Shown here: positions 1-11,374 of the stretch, one piece after another
How the letters are laid out: each line of letters opens with the position of its first letter
How positions within the stretch are numbered: the stretch's first letter is position 1
NCBI GenBank assembly: GCA_003427395.1
Contig: BFEA01000115.1
Coordinates: 1,434,055 to 1,465,579 of the forward strand
Source: Chara braunii
Lineage: Eukaryota; Streptophyta; Charophyceae; Charales; Characeae
Direction: 5' to 3'
DNA: 31,525 bases
Notes under the pieces: model-generated
The model's database searches: none
Seen by the model: only the letters and a program-made list of their open reading frames with translations
Told to the model about the DNA's origin: nothing
Position numbers and translations under genes: made by a program

Positions 1-145
1 AGGAAAGAAAGAAACGGCCATGTGCCTAACTGAACTCCTAGAAAAAGCAAGCCCGAGTTTCAAATGCAATTACAAACTAGGGCCCTGACTAAGCTGCAAT
101 TGAAACTCGGGCCCTGACTAAACTGCTAAAACGCAGTTTCGAATG

Positions 146-185
146 CAATTACAAACTGTAACCCTGACTGCGCCGTAGTTTTCTC
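146..185 (+). repeat. 40-nt motif inverted at 2413-2452
   Basis: Positions 146-185 match the reverse complement of 2413-2452 over 40 nt, with differences confined to a 4-nt block. The shared core includes CCCTGACTGCGCCGTAG. The two copies could be ends of one 2.3-kb DNA element or related ends of two small elements. Related, weaker copies lie at 66-92, 96-121 and 2555-2581. Confidence 0.6.
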
Positions 186-414
186 TTTTTTTTTTAAACA
201 CCCAATATCCCGACACAAACCCGAAAAACATTTCTAAAAAAATACAGGACAGCTTAGCGACTATGTTCCTCATGATAAAAAATGACAAAAAAAAAATCCT
301 GTTTTTTTTTTTTTTTTTAACTGATTTTCGTGTTTTTTTTTTTTTAATTTTAAATAAAGTCGGATTCCAAAAAAACATATATAGGATTGTAGGGTTTTCC
401 AAGCCCTACAACCG

Positions 415-445
<31 letters not shown>

Positions 446-492
446 GGTAGCAAAACAATATAAAAAAAACAGGCCGCGAACAGAGCCCCATT

Positions 493-556
493 GGCCGCGG
501 TCGCGGCCGACTTTTTTGCCCACGATGGCCGAATTGCCCGCGGCCTAGGCCGCGGG
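493..556. repeat. GC-rich palindromes
   Basis: CCCGCGGCCTAGGCCGCGGG at 537-556 is a perfect 20-bp palindrome. GGCCGCG/CGCGGCC arms with a 2-nt centre lie at 493-508. They stand out against AT-rich surroundings. No function is evident. Confidence 0.7.
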
Positions 557-564
557 TATCACGT

Positions 565-1117
565 AGGACCACTCCAAGGAAGGGACCTCGTCGGAATTGG
601 CCATAGTGAAGGCCGAGTTAGCTGCGTTTCAAAACAAATTTGAAAACATGGCCTTCGTCTCCGGCCCTATTACTTACCTAAGATCGATACGTGACACAAC
701 CGTGGGACTGCCTTGTGATGGTCACACCTGCGCCTCCCCCAGACCCTCCCACAAAACCAAGTGATTCAAATGTCATACTGGAGCTAACTCGAACACTGGT
801 TAGCCTGATGCACGAAAGCAAGAAAGAACAGCGTGAGCACAGAAGCCATGATGAGGTTGATGCACCCTATTGTCGTCCAAGCTACGCCCATAACACAAGC
901 AGCAGCCCCTGCTCAGGCTGTGGGCAGTGCGGCGACTAATCTAGGCGTCTGTTACACGTGTCACCAGCCTGGCCACCTAGCCCGGGACTGCCCCAACCAA
1001 CTAGCGCAAGTCGGGGTAGGAGCTGCCCCTGTGGCAACAACACCAGTAGCCAACCGATCAGGCCGGCATGATGATCAAGGAGACAGAAGGAGGGGGGAGT
1101 GCTATAGTTACCACTGA
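565..1117 (+). pseudogene. Decayed gag-like fragment with CCHC zinc knuckle
   Basis: Three plus-strand frames carry consecutive protein-like stretches: about 567-690 (including ELAAFQNKFENMAFVSG), 691-830 (proline-rich, then LELTRTLVSLMHESKKEQRE) and 833-1117. The last contains a canonical zinc knuckle CYTCHQPGHLARDC at 950-991, CX2CX4HX4C, the nucleic-acid-binding module of retrotransposon Gag. Two frame changes and the lack of any downstream protease or RT mark it as a relic. It is not a copy of the two gypsy elements to the right, whose knuckle has CX3H spacing. The parent element type is unknown. Confidence 0.6.
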
Positions 1118-1374
1118 GGAAGCTGCGAAACTTATCCGCTTGACCAATACATCTCGCTGGGCTACCCAGGGTTGGGAATGATCGGAACCATCCGCCCAGC
1201 AAACGAGCAATGGGAAGTAGCGGAATAGAGACCATTGTCGGTACCTGTGGATCCAGAATAACGTTCTGGCACCTGAGAGCCGATATATAGCCAAGTTGTG
1301 CACAACAGAGAAATCTGGAGTAAGGAAACAAGAGAGAGAGAAAAGACAAAAGACTAGTTTTGGTCTTTTCCCTT
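1118..1374. other. No recognisable feature
   Basis: Sequence after the gag fragment with no coherent reading frame. It runs into the tandem repeat, whose first partial unit begins near 1351. Confidence 0.5.
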
Positions 1375-1690
1375 GACTAGAAAACTCAGAGAGCTCAGCT
1401 CAGATGGTCATTGGCCCAGGCACACGGTAAACCAGATAGGGGAGCAACGACAGACTTCGTTTTGGCCTTTTCCCTTGACAAAAAAACTCAGAGAGCTCAG
1501 CTAAGACGGCCATTGGCCCAGGCAGACGGTAAACCAGATAAGGGAGCAACGACAGACTTCGTTTTGGCCCTTTCCGTTGACAAAAAAAACTCGGAAAGCT
1601 CAGCTCAGATGGCCATTGGCCCAGGCAGACGGTAAACCAGATAAGAGAGCAACAACAGACTTCGTTTTGGCCTTTTTCCCTTGACAAAAA
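1375..1690. repeat. 102-bp tandem repeat, three units
   Basis: Three head-to-tail units of about 102, 103 and 102 bp are marked by TTGGCCCAGG at 1411, 1513 and 1616. Partial units occur on both sides. Units differ by only a few substitutions. Each contains GACAGACTTCGTTTTGGCC and ends with TTGACAAAAA. Confidence 0.9.
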
Positions 1691-2412
<722 letters not shown>

Positions 2413-2596
2413 GAGAAAACTACGGCGCAGTCAGGGCTTGAGTTTGTAATTGCACTTGAGGCAAAAGGGCGGGTAATGCTGAATGTATATGACCTACGTT
2501 TTGGGTCCGGTGGGGGCGCGTGGGGATGTGTTGTATTCGCGGGATTGCCTGAAGTGCAATTACAAACTGTTTTCGTGACTATGCGGAAGTTACGCC
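2413..2596. mobile_element. Candidate MITE with about 45-bp inverted repeats
   Basis: The left arm at about 2417-2462 and the reverse complement of 2547-2596 share AGTTTGTAATTGCACTT followed by (G/C)AGGC, and share AGTCA further out. The whole unit is about 185 bp and would fold into a long hairpin. The spacer of about 85 bp is non-coding. No clear target-site duplication was found, so exact ends are uncertain. Confidence 0.55.
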
Positions 2597-2817
2597 TTTT
2601 TTTTTCTTTTTTTTTCAATTTTACAGACACAAGGTCTCTGATTCATTCTCTTCCAACAAATTCGGGTTACCTGATGTTAAAGGGACGCTGGACCCCGTTT
2701 CCAGCAGGTGAAGCTCCCCACCAATAGATGGAGCCTTGTGTCCGTGTCTTGGCTGATTCTAGAGCATGATGATATATCAAACACTTGAGTGTGATGGGCA
2801 CCTGTCTCACGATTCTT
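2597..2817. other. Non-coding spacer
   Basis: No coding region, repeat or RNA gene recognised. Confidence 0.5.
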
Positions 2818-2963
2818 ACCTTTTTTCCTTTTTCGTAGAAGGGCGACGGCCCTGAGCGAGATTTTTCTTTGAGCTGACTGGCCCCAAGTATTCTCACTCA
2901 TAAGGTTCCATTGGAACTCAAACTCAGGTGTGTATTTCAACATTTCCTGGCTGTAGCTAAGCC
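2818..2963 (-). mobile_element. tRNA-derived SINE, copy 1 (diverged)
   Basis: Read on the minus strand, the copy starts with a tRNA-like head: an A-box-like TGGCTTAGCTACAGCC and a B-box-like GAGTTTGAGTTCC. It continues into the family body with GGCCAGTCAGCTCAAAG and AGGGCCGTCGCCCTTC, and ends in an A-rich tail. It aligns with the copies at 21706, 23297 and 26008. It is the most diverged of the four, and I could not find a target-site duplication. Confidence 0.75.
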
Positions 2964-2996
2964 AATACTATCTTTGTATTTAACCATTGTTTCTAA

Positions 2997-3091
2997 GGGC
3001 CAGATCCCACTACCTTGGATTATTCATTTTTCACCCTGGATTACAAATCAACGGTCCGAAATGAATAATAGGGGCTAGTGGGATCTGGCCC
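2997..3091. mobile_element. 95-97 bp MITE, GGGC-ended family
   Basis: Terminal inverted repeats GGGCCAGATCCCACTA and TAGTGGGATCTGGCCC bound a 95-bp unit. Adding the adjacent A/T pair gives 97 bp flanked by TA on both sides. The inner arms ATTATTCATTT and AAATGAATAAT extend the hairpin. The loop contains ATCAACGGTCC, which matches ATCAACGGCC at the same place in the 97-bp MITE at 22909-23005. The two are therefore one family, even though the TIRs have diverged. It has no coding capacity. Confidence 0.85.
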
Positions 3092-3167
3092 TTACTACAA
3101 ATACAGCTATAATGACCTTCGGGGGAAGAAGGTGCTCCCAAGCCCCACTGTGCAAAATTTGCCTTGT

Positions 3168-4129
3168 TGTTATATACCCGATTGAACTTCAATCCACAAC
3201 GAATTCACACGTTCCCATACACGCATGCAATTTCATAGCAGACTTGAAGGAGGCAAATCCACACAAAACCAGAGAGGAGATATGCACAGGGGAAGCTCAA
3301 AATACACAGAGAATTGAAAAACGAATTTCAATTCTGCAATCCCTCATCCTCCTCCAATCAATCCAGAATACTTGTTCCAAGAATCCCAACCACGTTATCA
3401 ACACCCATGGACCAATTATTTACAAGATTTCATCGAATACTTTGGGAGTCTTCTTCTTCCTCCCTCTTCCTCAAGCTCTAGCTATGGTGCCTGCGGGCAC
3501 CCAACCTATCAAGCCTGCCAACCGCCACACAGCCTCCTAAATCCAACACCCCTCTGCACCACTCAAGAAGCCCACTGCAGATGAAGTGTCCACTCAGCAG
3601 GGGAGCGCAACTCCCAGGATGATGAAGAAGAACAACAAATCGATGAAGATGAAGATCTGCCACTTCGAGGCAGGCATAGAGAAGCTGTTTCGATGGCAGT
3701 TGTCGAAACCCCAATTGGACAGCTATGGAGGAAGCACCACGCAGAGCAGGGTCTGATGTCCCTGGGCCAATTCCGCACCAGCCAGGTAAGCCGAGTTATG
3801 GCCGTCAGCTTCCCTTCAACGAGGAAGACCAACGAGCACTTTGAATTAGCGCAGCTCCAGCCGCGACCTCCAGCAGCACTTCGTGAAAAAAATGACGAAG
3901 CAGAACCCGAAATTCGTCAGCCCCTGCCTACTTCTACACGACTTCCTTAGACCTACAACACAGTAACCCCCTACAGACCTATCTGACCGTCCAAACAGAA
4001 AACATCTACGGCCCAACAGTCAAGATCTACCTACATGCATCTAGATGGAATCCTAGATTAAGGGAACCCAAGGCTAGGACGCACAAAGAAATACCTACGG
4101 GCCTACCAGTTTCCAGAAGGGCAGAAAAG
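3168..4129 (-). repeat. 3' LTR of element 2, distal part
   Basis: Matches 18636-19576 of the 5' LTR almost base for base, starting with TTATATACCCGATTG. It breaks off at GCAGAAAAG, where element 1 begins. The rest of this LTR resumes at about 12456. The reading frames across it are shadows. Confidence 0.92.
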
Positions 4130-5292
4130 TGTTATGAACTTGGTTGTCTGACGAATTTTCTCGCCACTCACACACAGACAATCTCACACATGCCCATACA
4201 TGCATAAGAAAAGGGGAGAGAGGAGACAGAGTCCAAACTGCACACAGGTGAAGATAAGCAGCAGAAGGCAATCATGCACAGCTGGGGAGAAGACACAGTG
4301 TTTCTCACTCTCTGACACAACTCCCAACAACCAATCACAAGAAAGAACCTGCGAAGATCACAATTGAAAATGACACTGATGATGAGCCACTCACACAATT
4401 ATCGTAACAGAGTTTGTTCCAGTATCTCGCCACACTCAGAACTCACNAATTGAAAATGACACTGATGATGAGCCACTCACACAATTATCGTAACAGAGTT
4501 TGTTCCAGTATCTCGCCACACTCAGAACTCACACCCCACTCTCTATCCTACACCCAGTTAGTCGCGCTGCATCAGAACAGCCTCCCAGAGGCCAGCGCCA
4601 ACCACCCTGATGAAGAACAGGTCCTGCGATGCAGTCTTCAGTGCCGATGGACAACTCTGACGAAGGAACAGGCAGCTATGGCTGCCACCACCCACGAGCC
4701 ACCACTATAGAGCCTCGATGCAGCCCAGTCATGCGCAGATACCCCCAGGGGTAGGTGCGCTGAGGATGCCCCAGCTCTGGCAGACTCAGATGAGGCCGGC
4801 TATGTCCGTTGTCACGGTGCGTCTCAGGATGCCGCCTGCAGACCAACACCGCCACCAACTTCCTTGGCTTCTCCAACGATGTGTCGCGAGAAAATGAATT
4901 GCCAAAAGTCCTGAACCGATGGGCCTAACCTATCTATAGACTCTCTAGACCTAGACCGGACTGACTGACCGACCGGTACCGTTGCTGTTTCGGCCTCTCG
5001 GCCTCTACCGGACCCGGCTATAGGCTATAGGACCGTCTAGCAGCATAGGCCGCTTAGGGCCTGTCTGTCCTAGGGGTAGCCCGGGCCTGCTATCAGCAGT
5101 TAGGGTAGCTGTAGGAATTCGGGTTAGTACTGGGCCTGTATTTTTCCCGATTTGCAGATCTGTCCCTCATGAATTTCCTTACAGGCAGGTCTCTTGGTTA
5201 GCCCTCAGCCAAACAAAATTACGAATCTACCCTACCGGTTAGTGTACAGCCTCGCAGACAGTCTCGACAGTAGAAATCAGCAACTGATTGCA
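4130..5292 (-). repeat. 3' LTR of element 1
   Basis: Plus-strand orientation TGTTATGAAC...ATTGCA. It matches 11375-12455 with a few percent differences by eye. It is about 82 bp longer because of a duplication around an ambiguous base at 4447. Confidence 0.92.
4362..4532. repeat. 85-bp exact duplication around a single N
   Basis: 4362-4446 is repeated as 4448-4532 with one N between. The other LTR of this element has one copy. An assembly join artefact is the likeliest cause, and the extra copy accounts for the LTR length difference. Confidence 0.9.
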
Positions 5293-5310
5293 GGCTTACC
5301 CTCCCCGGGA
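5293..5310 (-). other. Polypurine tract of element 1
   Basis: On the minus strand, GGGGAGGGTAAGCC directly precedes the 3' LTR start TGCAATCAG. This is where a polypurine tract for plus-strand DNA priming is expected. Element 2 has a closely related tract. Confidence 0.7.
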
Positions 5311-5325
5311 GCGAGGACCTCCGAG

Positions 5326-5853
5326 CTAAGGGTGCAGGCGAGGTGAACGGCGAAGGTTGCCCTTCTGAGCCGCTTCATATCGCAATACAACTGACTTTGC
5401 TGTCTTGAGCAGGTCTCTTCTGTAGAACCATCGGTTCTCAGAAGGGGGCTGAAAAGCGAACCTGACAAGATACTGTCAGTCGGGGTCTGTGCCCCACTCG
5501 TCCTCAATCCACTCCACATCATATCCCTTGCCAGGGATTGGTGAACCGAATTGAGGGGGCCGGTCTGGGAATGCATCAGCTGGCGTGAAAGGCAGCAGCT
5601 TGGATGCATGGAAGACCGGGTAGGTGCGTAGATACAGCGGGACGTCGATGACATACGACGGACCGAAGGGATCAGCGCCCACTGTATCTAGGACCTGCCA
5701 TGGACCCAGGTAACATGGCAACAACTTGGGAGAGATATCCTCCTCCATCAACAGCTCAGAGCTAGCCACCCAGACACGGTCACCAGTGCGGATAGGGGAA
5801 GGCCGCCTATGGCGATTAGCTTGTTCAATCATAGTCTTTTGGGCTTTGAACAA
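5326..5853 (-). pseudogene. Integrase C-terminal region and chromodomain-like tail, element 1
   Basis: The segment runs from KAQKTMIEQANRHRR through GDRVWV and YVIDVPLYLRTYPVFHASKL, the conserved beta-barrel region of Ty3/gypsy integrases. After EDEWGTDPD an in-frame TGA (5476-5478) interrupts, and the same frame continues with QYLVRFAFQPPSENRWFYRR to a TAG at 5326-5328. The tail matches the unbroken element 2 version (YEYLVKFLFQPHTEDRWF) and has the YLVKF...RW pattern of a divergent chromodomain, the module chromoviruses use to target chromatin. The chromodomain call is inference. Confidence 0.75.
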
Positions 5854-5923
5854 GTTCGCTCGGGCTTTTTGCGGTGCCTAGGGTCAGATCAGGCTTAGCC
5901 TTATCGATGATATCATTGAGAGG

Positions 5924-6460
5924 TTATCGTGGTTCACATCCCCAGTGTAACCGGTAGGGACTGAACCCTGTCGAGGAGTGGACAGACATGTTATACATGA
6001 GTTGTGCCCTCGCTAAGTGAAGAACCCAGTTCTGCTGATCTTGAGAGATGACAGGACGCAGCAGCTGGAATAAGACTTGGTTCATCACTTCAGCCAAACC
6101 ATTGGCTTCAGGATGGTGACCAGAAGTCATGTCCAGTCGTGAGTGCAGATACTCCTTGCAGTAGGACTGCCACTCATCGCTGCAAAACCTAGGGTCTCGG
6201 TCAGTGACAATAGACGTGGGCGGTCCATGGTGTGTGACCCACCTCTCAGAGAAGGCTGCTCGCACAGCCGGTACCCTAGCTACCTCCGGCAAGGGGATGA
6301 ACTCTGCGTACTTGGAGAACCTGTCCACGCAGACCATAACCTGACGCATGCCACGGGGGGTGGTCTTGCCTAAATCTGTGAAGTCTATCGACACAGATTC
6401 AACAGGGTCATCATGTATGGGTAATGGTTTGAGCAATCCCAAAGGAGGTTTATGCTGCAC
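5924..6460 (-). pseudogene. Integrase catalytic core, element 1
   Basis: Retroviral-type integrase core (rve fold) joining element DNA to the target. All three acidic residues are visible: D in VSIDFTDLGKTTPRG, D in IVTDRDPRF and E in ANGLAEVMNQ. The frame is open for about 178 codons, beginning at RNTVQHKPPLGLLKPLP. The N-terminal HHCC zinc domain is missing because the upstream sequence jumps straight from the RT connection (see 6450-6677). A frameshift near 5880-5924 separates the core from the C-terminal part. The catalytic triad is preserved, but the full protein cannot be made as read. Confidence 0.85.
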
Positions 6461-6677
6461 CGTGTTCCTTTGCCAGAGTGGGGTCAGGTAACTTCAGTAC
6501 AGGCGCACGAGTCAAGGCCTTCTTGAGTCGTGTGAAGGCCAGCTGACAGTGGAGGGACCAAAGAAATGGAGTGTCTTTCTTTGTTAGGTTAGTCAAGGGT
6601 GCAGCCACTGCACAAAAGTTTCTGACAAACGTTCTGTAGTAGGAGGCCAAACCCATGAAGGATCGGACATCCCTCAT
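6450..6677 (-). pseudogene. RT thumb/connection segment, deletion junction, element 1
   Basis: RDVRSFMGLASYYRTFVRNF is the conserved segment after the RT palm in gypsy Pol. It continues to LKLPDPTLAKE and then meets the integrase linker sequence at about 6460-6480. RNase H and the integrase zinc domain, both expected between these points and partly present in element 2, are absent. This frame differs from that of RT and of the integrase core. Confidence 0.8.
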
Positions 6678-6748
6678 TGTCTGAGGCTGAGGCCACTCCT
6701 GAATAGCAGCAATCTTGGCTGCTTCAGGAGCCAGGCCATCTCCAGAGA

Positions 6749-7552
6749 TTACATGACCCAGATAGATGACAGAGGGAACTCCAAAAGAGGAGTCTCCCTG
6801 TTGATCTTGTACTGGCTGTCACCTAACGACTGAAGGACAAGAGCCAAGTGTTCCGCATGTTCCCTGGCAGTTTTGCTGAATACCAAGATATCATCCAGGT
6901 AGACAACCATAAACTTGTCCAGGTAAGGCCTGAAGATGCGGTGCATCTCTGTCTGGAAAGTGTCCGGGGCATTGCAAAGTCCAAATGGCATTACCAGGAA
7001 CTCATAAGTCCCATACCTGGTCTTGAAGGCTGTCTTGTAGACATCCCCCTCTGCCATCTCGATCTGGTGGTAGCCAGATTTGAGGTCGACTTTGCTGAAC
7101 ACTGTGCAGCCATGCACCATGTCCAGGAGGTCATCGATCTTAGGAAGTGGCTCAGTACTCTTCCTCGTGATCTTGTTGAGACCCCTGTAGTCAATACACA
7201 TTCTGAATTCGCCGTTCCCTTTGGGGACAAAGAGAACAGGTGCACCGAATTCAGATGAGCTGGGCCTGATCGTGCCTTTGCTGGTCAGGGTCTCAAGCTG
7301 CTTTCTGAGCTCCTCAAGCTGCTTTCTGAGCTCCTCAAGCTCAACAGGGGACATCATGTAGATGCGGCCCTTGGGAGGAACCGCTCCAGGCAGCAGCTCG
7401 ATGTGATGCTTGGTTGGCTGGTTGGGCAGTCCAAAGGGCTCCTGCATCAGACCAGGATACTGATCTACCACCTGTTGTATCTCAGGAGGACAGGAAACAG
7501 GGAGAGCATTTGTTTGCTTGACCAAAGCAATAAACAGATACTCATGGTGGTA
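6749..7552 (-). pseudogene. Reverse transcriptase palm and fingers, element 1
   Basis: Copies element RNA into DNA. Motifs in order are [54 protein letters not shown] and the catalytic [11 protein letters not shown] (YLDD at 6890-6901). It is in the same frame as the protease, separated only by a TAG at 7553-7555. A 21-bp direct duplication near 7300-7341 repeats LEELRKQ. The frame breaks near 6790, shortly after the palm. The central RT motifs are intact. Confidence 0.9.
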
Positions 7553-8245
7553 CTAGCGAGAGAGAGCATGGAACTCGCTCGCTCTCAGGCAGTAGCAGGA
7601 GGTCTTAGGGTGGTGATCAGCAGCAATCATGCATTGCTGATACACCCCCTGGCTGTCGGGTAGTTCAACTCTAGGGATCTCCCAGTCGATCCTAGGGTTG
7701 ACTGCCCTCAACCGCGGCATGGAGAACACCAAGTCAAAGGGAAGCTCGGAAAAGATGTAAAAGTTCAGACAATGTCTGACTTTTCCTGCAGTATCGAAGG
7801 TCACAGGGATGTCCTTGACCTTCTCCCTGATGCTGAGTACTATAGAGTCACCAATTCGCACCAGCAGTGGATGCTGCAGTTGCTGAACTTTCATGCCCAA
7901 GTGCAACTTCCTAACTGCATTGGGAGACATGAAGTTCCTGGTGGTCCCGCAGTCCAACAGCCCAGTGATCCTGGTGTTGTTGATCAGTGGCCGAAGCATG
8001 ATGAGCTCAGACTTGCTCTTCTTCTGTTCTTTCAAATGAAAGAAGAAGGCTGCAATAGATTGAAGCTCATCCTGCCCCGGGTCCTGATCCGGGTCAGGAT
8101 CCTCACTACAAAAGGATGTTGCCTGCGTAGTCCCCAAACACACATCATCATCGTTAGTCTCAACTGAAACAGCTGCAGATTCACCTACCTGAGTAGATGA
8201 AGATGCAGCACTGGAGGGAACTGCAGTCCCCAGGGTCTGTTTCAG
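7553..8245 (-). pseudogene. Pol N-terminus with retropepsin-like protease, element 1
   Basis: This opens in the -1 frame at the gag/pol slip site (8245-8251). A low-complexity acidic linker (DPDPDQDPGQDE) leads to a retropepsin-like domain. The active-site motif reads LLDCGTTRNFMS, with the aspartate at 7952-7954, where gypsy and retroviral proteases usually have DSG or DTG. Further conserved pieces are LHLGMKV and LVFSMPRL. The segment ends at the TAG at 7553-7555. Element 2 has the same DCG triplet. Confidence 0.8.
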
Positions 8246-8251
8246 TTTTTT
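8242..8251 (-). promoter_or_regulatory. Putative -1 ribosomal frameshift site, gag/pol, element 1
   Basis: In the frame of the gag zinc knuckle the minus strand reads TCA AAA AAC TGA, so the heptamer A AAA AAC sits directly before the gag stop. Slipping back one base enters the pol frame (CTG AAA CAG), which is open into the protease. A small stem can form about 11 nt downstream (CTGGGGAC / GTTCCC..CCAG). Element 2 has the identical 12 nt at the same place. Confidence 0.75.
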
Positions 8252-9859
8252 GACCGACTACTTGGGCCTGGCATGTAAGGGCAGTCCTTCAAGAAGTGTT
8301 GGCCCTCACATCTCAGGCAAACCCCTCTCTCCTTTCTTCTTCTCCAGACTCCCTCCTAGATCTTGAGGTCATGCCAGGGGAGTGTGGAGGGATTGAGAGG
8401 TTCTGCTGGCATGTGGACGTCTCGAGGCAGATTAGGGCGCTGGGAAGAAGAAGGTCGACGTCCCTTATCCTTCCCCTTAGTAGTGGCTGAGGCTGTGGAG
8501 GGGGAGTACTTTTTCTGCGCTTGCAGAGCTCCCAGCACAGCCAGAGTCACCACTACTGCAACATCTGTCTCAACAGCAGATCCGGCCTCACCTAAAGGCA
8601 CATCAGGCTGGGAATCGGTATCTAATCCTGAGGCAGACCCCGCGTGAGTAAAGGCTGCCTTTCCCCTTCTGTTGCCTCTAGGGAAGGCACCTTTCCTCCT
8701 GTCAGATGATGGGGCCTGGACATGGAGCTTGGCCTCCATTTCCAGGGCTGCACGGCCAAAGGACCTCTAGTCCTTGTGCCCAGCGCTGTAGAGTGCAACA
8801 TCGAACTTCTCAGGCGCTGCCCTGCAAAAGTTGGTCAACATATCATCAGGTGCCATGACCAGCCCAGGGGTGGAGGTGAGCTGCTCGAACTCAGCAAACA
8901 AGGCCTGTAGGGTACCGCTATACCGCTGCTGTCCCAGGCGAGCAATCCTGTCAGCAGCCTTGCGGGCCCGCTCCTTGTCTACAAACCGGTCCTCCAGGGC
9001 CTGCAGAAGTCTGTCTACCCCCAATCCAAAGGCCCAGTCCTCCATGGACTGCTGCAGACTGCTGGAAGTTGAGGTGGCCCACTTCAGTGTAGGCCCTTCC
9101 AGCAGCCCCAAAACAGTTGCCACCTTGGTCTGTTCTGCACAGACAAAGCCCCTCAAGTAGGCTCTGGTCCCAGTCCCCAACATCAGTCTTGGGGTCATCG
9201 CCCCTGAACTTGTTGGGAGCAGGGATCTTGGGACCTCTGTCTGCTGCAGTCACAACAGAATAGGTGTCCTTTACTGAGGCCTTCTGGGAAGGGGTAGATG
9301 ACCGGGAGGAATGTGCAGATCCAGCATGGGATGGAGGAGGGGAAGGAGGTTGTGAAGGAGGAGGAGAGGATTTGGGTTGCAGCAGAGGGAGCTGAGGAGT
9401 AATCAGCTTGGCGGCTGCCAACTGAGCAAACAAGCCCTGGATAGCATCCAGGATCTTAGACTGTTGAGCTGACAGCTCGTCAACCCGACGCTCCAGCCGC
9501 ACAAAACGATCATCCCAGTTTGTGAACTGGGAGCTGGTGATCTTGTGCTCCAGCAGGATCATCTCAGCCATATGTTTGGTGATCTGGGCACAACGGTCAT
9601 CAGTGAGTTACCTCTCTAGCTGCTGCAACAGATACTCCCTTCTGGAGTGATCCGTTGCAGCCTCTAGCTCAGCAGCCTCCTGTCGTGCCAATTCAGCTAC
9701 TCTGGCCTGTTCCATCTTGAGCTGCTCTTCTGCCTCCTTCTTCAGCCTCTAAGTAGCAGTCAGAGGTGGAGGGGGGGTAATGGAGGTAGAAGGTTGTTCA
9801 CCTTCTGCCTTCACCACCACCTCTACCTGTGGCTGTTGCTCATTTCCCTGATCCGACAT
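8242..9859 (-). pseudogene. gag: gag of element 1
   Basis: Structural protein that packages element RNA. The start is the ATG at 9857-9859, giving MSDQGNEQQPQVEVVVK. An acidic, coiled-coil-like region is broken by TAG and TAA near 9750 and 9605. A Pro/Ser-rich linker follows, then the capsid-like region (NKFRGDDPKTDVGDW; YLRGFVCAEQTKVATVLGLL; DKERARKAADRIARLG). A frameshift lies near 9170, and TAGs near 8767 and 8356. The C-terminus carries a zinc knuckle CLRCEGQHFLKDC at 8281-8319, spaced CX2CX3HX4C, one residue shorter than the usual CCHC. The gag frame ends at the TGA at 8242-8244. Confidence 0.85.
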
Positions 9860-11374
9860 TTTCCTAGTTCAAATAAGACCAAAAATAAAATAACAGCTGA
9901 CAGAGTTGCAGCGATATTCAGATTCTTGCAGACACACTGGAATCGTTGCAGCAACTCAACACTGGAGTAGGTGGGTGTACAGGCAATCAACGGTTTGGGT
10001 TAGAAGGGTGTCTCTGGGGTCAGGTGTCAGACAGACTGTAAGTCCAGCAAAATCAGTCACACGATTTCCTTTTACTGACCCTGGACCACACTGGAGTGAG
10101 TACAATCACTCCTGGACCACTACTTTTCCAGAGACTCACTAGAAGTTTCAGTGCCCACTAGAAAGCAAGTGTAATCAGTGAGAATGATAGAAAGTGGTTA
10201 GTACAAACAACACAGATCAATCACAACATGCGATGCAGACAGATACCCTGGATCCTGACTCAAGCTCAATTTTAGACCCTGATGACTCTGGCGGCCATAC
10301 CTTAGGGTATGGCGAATTCCAGTTTTCACTGTATCCAGTGAAATACTCAAAATCCAAATCTGTGATTTGACAGTACTGACTGTTTTCAGTTTGCGATTCA
10401 CTGAGGACTAAAAGAACTGAATTCTGACGGACAGAATTAGAGTTATGACTGACCCTAGATAGCACAGGCTAAAAATAGACTCAGCGGAAAACTATAATTC
10501 ACAGTATCACTACTTTTTCAGTACAGAATTCCATGTTTGAGCATCCCGGGACAATCGCAATACAGTATAGCAGTCACAGGACAATTTTGGACCAGAAAGA
10601 GTCAACAGAGGAAGAGATATGAGCAGAGAGAGGTAGGGGAGAGATGGCTATGGCTGTCATGCAGTCTGCGATTTTCACATCCAGTCACTGGCAGACAGAT
10701 AGACCATTATCTTTCACTAATCTACTACTATCTGGATCGCAATACAGGTAGGTGCATGGAACAGACTCACTTTCTGCGAATCTTGCAGGAGATGATGAAG
10801 ATCTGGCTATGGCAGATGAAACCCTTATCTCGCCAATTTCTCCAGAGCTTCTTCCGTATAATCTCACGCACAGAACTGCCTCAAAATCGTTGATCCTCCT
10901 CAGGATCCTGTAGCACTGCACTCCCTTACTCCAGATACCTTGTATCTGGTCATGTGGCACCCAACTCGCCAACAACACAGTATCAGGTAGCCGCTGATGC
11001 TAAAAATAGCCCCAGATGGGGTTATTCCTCCTAGAGATTGATATACTGCATCAATCTCTATCAGCGCCACCCAGGGATAGTGCCGCTCAGGGTTCCCTCG
11101 CCACTCTGGGGTAACTCGTTGTATCACCCTCAGGGTTGGCTATGGCGAATTGGCCCTGTACTCGCCACTCCTTGCCAAGCGCTCTGACAGGCTCAGTGCG
11201 CTTGTTCAGTGCAACCGCTGAACACTTGAATTCACCCACGAAAGTCTTCTCCCCTGCTGACTCAGTACTGGGGGAGACGAATCGCCATGAAACTCTCTCC
11301 AGTATATCGCCAGGATGAAGAAGATGCCTCAGTGCGCTCAACCCTCAGTGCTCCAATTCCAATCTTGCTCCAAC
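9860..11374 (-). other. 5' leader and primer-binding region of element 1
   Basis: About 1.5 kb between the 5' LTR and gag with no sustained frame. Directly inside the LTR the minus strand reads GTTGGAGCAAGATTGGAATT, the expected site of a tRNA primer-binding sequence. It does not resemble initiator Met-tRNA, and I could not assign the tRNA. Confidence 0.6.

Larger units (their letters stand above)
1..560. other. AT-rich non-coding DNA with homopolymers and inverted motifs
   Basis: No coding region is supported here. The stretch holds repeated copies of a motif containing GCAATTACAAACT (near 66, 96 and 145), several A/T homopolymer runs, a (TA)n run at 414-443, and a hairpin whose arms TTGTAGGG (387-394) and CCCTACAA (404-411) are flanked by TATATA on both sides. 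GC-rich palindromes follow at 493-556. Confidence 0.6.

Noticed and set aside
3112-3540. Plus-strand frame of 142 codons, and its counterpart at 18394-19060
   Set aside because: It lies in the LTR of element 2 and is antisense to it. The right-hand version crosses a 40-N gap.
4414-4710. Plus-strand frame repeated at 11611-11871
   Set aside because: LTR sequence of element 1. The repetition reflects the LTR pair, and one copy crosses an N.
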